DNA of 17,282 bases from an uncultured Prevotella sp. GTDB lineage: Bacteria > Bacteroidota > Bacteroidia > Bacteroidales > Bacteroidaceae. The translations under genes and the position numbers were made by a program. The notes beneath the pieces were generated by a model that worked only from the letters and a program-made list of their open reading frames with translations, was not told the DNA's origin and searched no databases. Numbering within the stretch: position 1 is the stretch's first letter; the number at the start of each line of letters is the position of its first letter. Below are positions 14,533 through 17,282 of this stretch, piece after piece. Location: the NCBI GenBank assembly GCA_900762125.1, contig CAAFFL010000237.1, positions 1-17,282 of the forward strand, written 5' to 3'.

Positions 14533-14637
14533 CGCATTTTTCTGTTTCCCCTCACGTTTGCACCGTTAAATAGCCTATCGTGGCCGTTAAACTGTGTTAA
14601 TCGTCGCTTTCTGCTTTATCAATCCAAAGAAAAACCG

Positions 14638-14645
14638 TACTTTTG
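14638..14645 (+). promoter_or_regulatory. -7 element for tRNA-Arg and the antiterminator gene
   Basis: TACTTTTG, a full match to TAnnTTTG, with TTT (14615-14617) in place of TTG at the -33 position, 20 bases away. It lies 40 bp before the tRNA and is the only good promoter seen upstream of either the tRNA or the UpxY-like gene. Confidence 0.6.
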
Positions 14646-14650
14646 CATCT

Positions 14651-14674
14651 GCTTTCGTTCGAAAGCTTCTTTTT
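14651..14674 (+). other. Terminator-like hairpin at the start of the tRNA transcript
   Basis: GCTTTCG-TT-CGAAAGC (14651-14666) is a perfect 7-bp inverted repeat, or a 6-bp stem with a GTTC tetraloop, followed by TTCTTTTT (14667-14674). This is the form of a small intrinsic terminator, yet it lies between the promoter and the tRNA, about where transcription should begin. It could protect or process the 5' end instead. Confidence 0.5.
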
Positions 14675-14685
14675 AACAACATGAT

Positions 14686-14763
14686 GGTTCCGTAGCTCAG
14701 TTGGATTAGAGCAACAGCCTTCTAAGCTGTGGGTCCTGGGTTCGAACCCCAGCGGAATCACCA
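14686..14763 (+). tRNA. tRNA-Arg (anticodon UCU)
   Basis: A full cloverleaf folds. The acceptor GGTTCCG pairs with CGGAATC (one G-U), the D arm is GCTC...GAGC, the anticodon arm ACAGC-CTTCTAA-GCTGT has the TCT anticodon in the loop, and the T arm is CTGGG-TTCGAAC-CCCAG. The discriminator is A at 14760 and CCA is encoded at 14761-14763. It reads AGA codons (and AGG by wobble). The following protein gene begins only 8 nt after the CCA, so both are probably on one transcript. Confidence 0.95.
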
Positions 14764-14770
14764 TGGGAAC

Positions 14771-15376
14771 ATGCTAATCATGGATGAGGAACAGCACTGG
14801 TATGCCATCATGACGTTCAACCGCGACACGCTACGCATTCGCGAGTTGGCGCTTCGTGAGGGTATCGACTGCTTTGTGCCGATGATGTACGTCACCGAAC
14901 GCGATCCTCGCGACACCCGTGTGGCACCTCACGAGGCCTTCCGCCCCGTGGTGCAAAACTATGTCTTCGTCCGTGTGCCGCGGTCACGTCTCTACGCCAA
15001 CCCACAGCAGGCCGGCAAGGTGTGGCCTGTGCTCCGACTGGGCTATGATGCCGACACACCTGCGGCCGACCGCATCGACTGCCACATCATCCATCATCAG
15101 GACAGCATGGAGCCGTCCGTCATCCCCGACAAGAGCATTGCCGACTGCCGCCGGCTGAGTGATCCGGAGTTCAGCGACAGCGTCTTCATCACCCTCGACG
15201 ACCGTGCCACACGTGAGCAGACCACCGGACGGCGCATCCGCATGACGCGGGGACGCTTCAAGGGCATGGAGGGCACGCTGGCCTACGGTCGCAACCACAC
15301 TCGCATCTTCGTTCTCACGCTGGGCAATATTAGCTACAAGATGAACATCCGTCCATGGATGTTCGAGTTTATCTAA
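14771..15376 (+). CDS. UpxY-like specialised NusG antiterminator
   Basis: The 201-residue protein has a NusG N-terminal domain (HWYAIMTFNRDTLRIRELAL at 9-28, then IDCFVPMMYV and RPVVQNYVFVRVP) and a C-terminal KOW-like domain (GRRIRMTRGRFKGMEGTL at 153-170, then SYKMNIRPWMFEFI). The VIPDKSIADCRRLS linker resembles UpxY proteins, which bind RNA polymerase at capsule loci of Bacteroides and prevent early termination. ATG 14771 and ATG 14780 are both possible starts; the longer frame runs into the tRNA and is rejected. The gene converges, with 8 bp between stops, on a polysaccharide export gene, which fits a capsule or exopolysaccharide locus. Which operon it serves lies outside the window. Housekeeping NusG is unlikely because of the divergent KOW and the context. 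Confidence 0.88.
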   Translation: MLIMDEEQHWYAIMTFNRDTLRIRELALREGIDCFVPMMYVTERDPRDTRVAPHEAFRPVVQNYVFVRVPRSRLYANPQQAGKVWPVLRLGYDADTPAADRIDCHIIHHQDSMEPSVIPDKSIADCRRLSDPEFSDSVFITLDDRATREQTTGRRIRMTRGRFKGMEGTLAYGRNHTRIFVLTLGNISYKMNIRPWMFEFI

Positions 15377-15384
15377 TCCTTTCT

Positions 15385-17229
15385 TTATTTCACGACGTTG
15401 GCGATGGTCGCGATCATGGCCGCGATGGACGCTATGCCCGAGCCGAGGCTCATCGTCTCAGCCATGGACATCTTGCGGCTGATCTTCGATGGCACGACAA
15501 TCTCGCTGCCCGGCTCGATGCGTGCGCCGTCGGCCACCTTCGCCACCATGCCGTTCATGTAGATGACATAGGCGCCACTCTTCCGTGCCGTCTGGCCGTA
15601 GCCACCGGCGGCGTTGATATAGTAGCGTGCCGGCTTCCCCTTGACAAACGACACGGTGTTGGGGTACATCACCGCGCCATTGATCTTCACCGTGGCGGTG
15701 TAGCGCGGCAGCACGAGGCGGTCGCCCTCGCGGAGGACGATGTTCGCGTCACCCGACGGATCGGCGATGGCCTTGTCGAGCTCGATGCCGACAGGATAGG
15801 TGTTCGGCACCTGGTACTTCCGCAGCTGCTCCTGCGCGTTCTTCGTCATCTCGGTGATGTTGCTGCTGTTGCTGCTGGCGGCAATCTGCATGAGCTGTTG
15901 CTGCAGCTGCTCCTGCTGCATCTTGAATACCGCCTCCATGCGCTCGCGCTCCGTCTGGTCGGCGACACGGATGAGTTTCGCACCCTTGATGTAGGCCTGG
16001 TCGGTGGCACCGCCTGCCACGCGGATGAGGTCGGTGAGGCGTGCGTTGCGCGTAGAGATGGTGTAGGTGCCGGGGAACATCGCCTCGCCCTCGATGCTGA
16101 CGTTCTGCTGCTCGCTGTAGGCAGGGCTGCGGCGCACGTACACCTCATCGAAGGGCATGAGTGTGAAGCCGGGCTCGCCGTCGATGACGAAGCCATCCTT
16201 CAGCGCGAAGCTATAGGTGCGGGCGATGATCGAGTCGGTGGTGAGCGCCTTCGGGTCGGAGACACGGCGTGCGACGTCGACCTTCACCGTCGATGCCGAC
16301 TCCTTCAGTCCGCCGGCCTGCAGGACGAAGTCCTCCAGCGTCTCGTTGTCGGCATAACGGTAGATGCCCGGATACTGCACCTCGCCGTGGATGGTGATCG
16401 TGCGGTCGGCCTTCACCGTCTGCTCGGAGGGGATGAAGAGCACATCGTTCTCCTTCAATGGGATGTCCGCCACACGGCCGTCCATGATGCCGCGCACGTC
16501 GACGCTGATGACCTCCAGCGAGCGGTCCGCCTTCATGCGGTGCATGACGGCATGGTCGGTGAACGCGTCCTCGGTGACGCCCTCGGCATGCTGGATGAGG
16601 GTGCGCACGCTGTTGATCTGCTCGCCCATCTGGTACATGCCCGGCCGGAACACGGCGCCCTTGATCTCGACGGTGTTGTGATAGCGCGGCAGCACTGAGT
16701 CGACGGAGACGCTGTCGCCATCGGCGATGCGGAAGGCGCTCATGTCGAACTCCTCCACGTTGAAGACGGCATACTCGCGCCCCGTCTTTCGGTTCACGCG
16801 GACGCTCTTTGTGTAGGCGTCACCCGTGAAGCCGCCGGCATAGCGGAGGAGCGTCTCCACGCTCTCGTTCTTCTTCATCTCATAGTACATCGGCCGCTTG
16901 ACCTTGCCAGTGATGGAGACCAGACAGTCGTAGGGTCCCACGACGATGACGTCGCCATCGGTCAGACGGACGTTGCCGTGCATCTTACCGTTGAGGATAT
17001 AGTCGTAGATGTCGCAGACGCTGACGAGGCGGTTGCTGCGGTAGACCTTGATGTTGCGCAGTGTGCCGAGGTCGTTCGTGCCGCCAGCCATGTAGAGCGC
17101 ATGGAACACGCTGGCGAAGGCGGAGAGGGTATAGGTTCCCGGCGCCTTCACCTCACCCATGACGTTGACGGTGATGGTCCGCGTCTGTCCGAGTGAAATC
17201 TTGATCTGTGAGATCTGGTAGAACCATAC
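15385..17229 (-). CDS. SLBB-repeat polysaccharide export protein, 5' end missing
   Basis: This is the C-terminal 614 residues of a Wza-like outer-membrane export protein. The frame stays open upstream of Met at 17160 (it reads QIKISLGQTRTITVNV) to the adapter junction, so that Met is internal; the signal peptide and probable poly-export domain are lost off the contig. At least six SLBB-type repeats are visible as [IV]xGxVxxPGxY then a hydrophobic helix ending AGG. Counting from Met 17160 they begin near residues 1, 83, 166, 257, 356 and 493. A Gln- and Glu-rich coiled segment (about 403-450) interrupts the last two. A hydrophobic helix (SLGSGIASIAAMIATIANVV) ends the protein, unlike the short E. 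coli Wza. It would form the channel for capsule or exopolysaccharide export. Confidence 0.92.
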   Translation of the reverse strand, partial: VWFYQISQIKISLGQTRTITVNVMGEVKAPGTYTLSAFASVFHALYMAGGTNDLGTLRNIKVYRSNRLVSVCDIYDYILNGKMHGNVRLTDGDVIVVGPYDCLVSITGKVKRPMYYEMKKNESVETLLRYAGGFTGDAYTKSVRVNRKTGREYAVFNVEEFDMSAFRIADGDSVSVDSVLPRYHNTVEIKGAVFRPGMYQMGEQINSVRTLIQHAEGVTEDAFTDHAVMHRMKADRSLEVISVDVRGIMDGRVADIPLKENDVLFIPSEQTVKADRTITIHGEVQYPGIYRYADNETLEDFVLQAGGLKESASTVKVDVARRVSDPKALTTDSIIARTYSFALKDGFVIDGEPGFTLMPFDEVYVRRSPAYSEQQNVSIEGEAMFPGTYTISTRNARLTDLIRVAGGATDQAYIKGAKLIRVADQTERERMEAVFKMQQEQLQQQLMQIAASSNSSNITEMTKNAQEQLRKYQVPNTYPVGIELDKAIADPSGDANIVLREGDRLVLPRYTATVKINGAVMYPNTVSFVKGKPARYYINAAGGYGQTARKSGAYVIYMNGMVAKVADGARIEPGSEIVVPSKISRKMSMAETMSLGSGIASIAAMIATIANVVK

Positions 17230-17282
17230 AGATCGGAAGAGCGTCGTGTAGGGAAAGAGTGTAGATCTCGGTGGTCGCCGTA
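17230..17282. other. Illumina TruSeq adapter sequence (artefact)
   Basis: From 17230 to the end the sequence is the reverse complement of the TruSeq universal adapter. It begins AGATCGGAAGAGC and later contains GGAAAGAGTGT and GTGGTCGCCGTA, without a mismatch that I can see. It is sequencing contamination joined to the genomic insert at 17229 and should be trimmed. Confidence 0.98.

Noticed and set aside
14729..14770. Upstream start of the antiterminator inside the tRNA gene
   Set aside because: It would code through the tRNA anticodon and T arm; the Met residues at 14771 and 14780 fit the family N-terminus.
15355..16698. A 447-codon open frame on the plus strand opposite the polysaccharide export gene
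   Set aside because: It is antisense to an evident SLBB-repeat protein, has repetitive Val, His, Arg and Asp composition with no domain, and arises from GC-rich codon bias of the real gene.

Overview
The window looks like the end of an assembled contig from a Bacteroidota genome, most likely order Bacteroidales and Prevotella-like. Four things point there. Promoters have the Bacteroidetes form TTG-N20-TAnnTTTG, with three very clean examples. Lipoproteins are numerous, one with an acidic surface-export signal after the lipobox Cys. The gene families (HmuY, DUF4492, an UpxY-type NusG paralogue, Bacteroidetes-type CydAB) are typical of the order. The giant secreted protein ends in the tail common in Prevotella. 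Coding DNA is fairly GC-rich and intergenic DNA AT-rich. The last 53 bases are Illumina adapter, not genome, so the contig ends at 17229.

Layout. 1-259: AT-rich leader. 260-4677 (+): a 1388-residue secreted multi-module protein and an 84-residue small protein overlapping it by 4 nt. 4678-5125: gene-poor spacer with a four-copy, 22-bp-period palindromic array. 5126-6721 (-): a short operon of a 68-residue acidic protein, a small sigma-70 factor lacking most of region 3, and (after a dispersed repeat) a YfcE-type phosphodiesterase. 6857-9688 (-): cytochrome bd oxidase genes cydA and cydB, separated by 11 copies of a 7-bp repeat that ends 6 nt before the cydB start. 9904-13579 (+), divergent from cydA: a heme-uptake operon of a calycin-like lipoprotein, an HmuY-like hemophore with a non-ATG start, an HmuR-like TonB-dependent receptor, and a DUF4492 small membrane protein. 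13592-14476 (-): coiled-coil lipoprotein. 14686-15376 (+): tRNA-Arg(UCU) followed 8 nt later by an UpxY/NusG-like antiterminator gene. 15385-17229 (-): 5'-truncated SLBB-repeat polysaccharide export protein.

How it fits together. The centre reads as a heme and respiration module: heme capture and import (HmuY/HmuR) is divergent from the heme-dependent quinol oxidase CydAB, and DUF4492, a family I recall beside cydA in related genomes, sits at the end of the heme operon. The right end is the edge of a surface-polysaccharide locus, with a specialised antiterminator convergent with an export gene. The most unusual signals are the regulatory repeats (22-bp palindrome array, heptamer tract before cydB, 56-bp dispersed repeat upstream of two genes), the atypical sigma factor, the tRNA-antiterminator arrangement, and the small protein coupled to the giant secreted protein.
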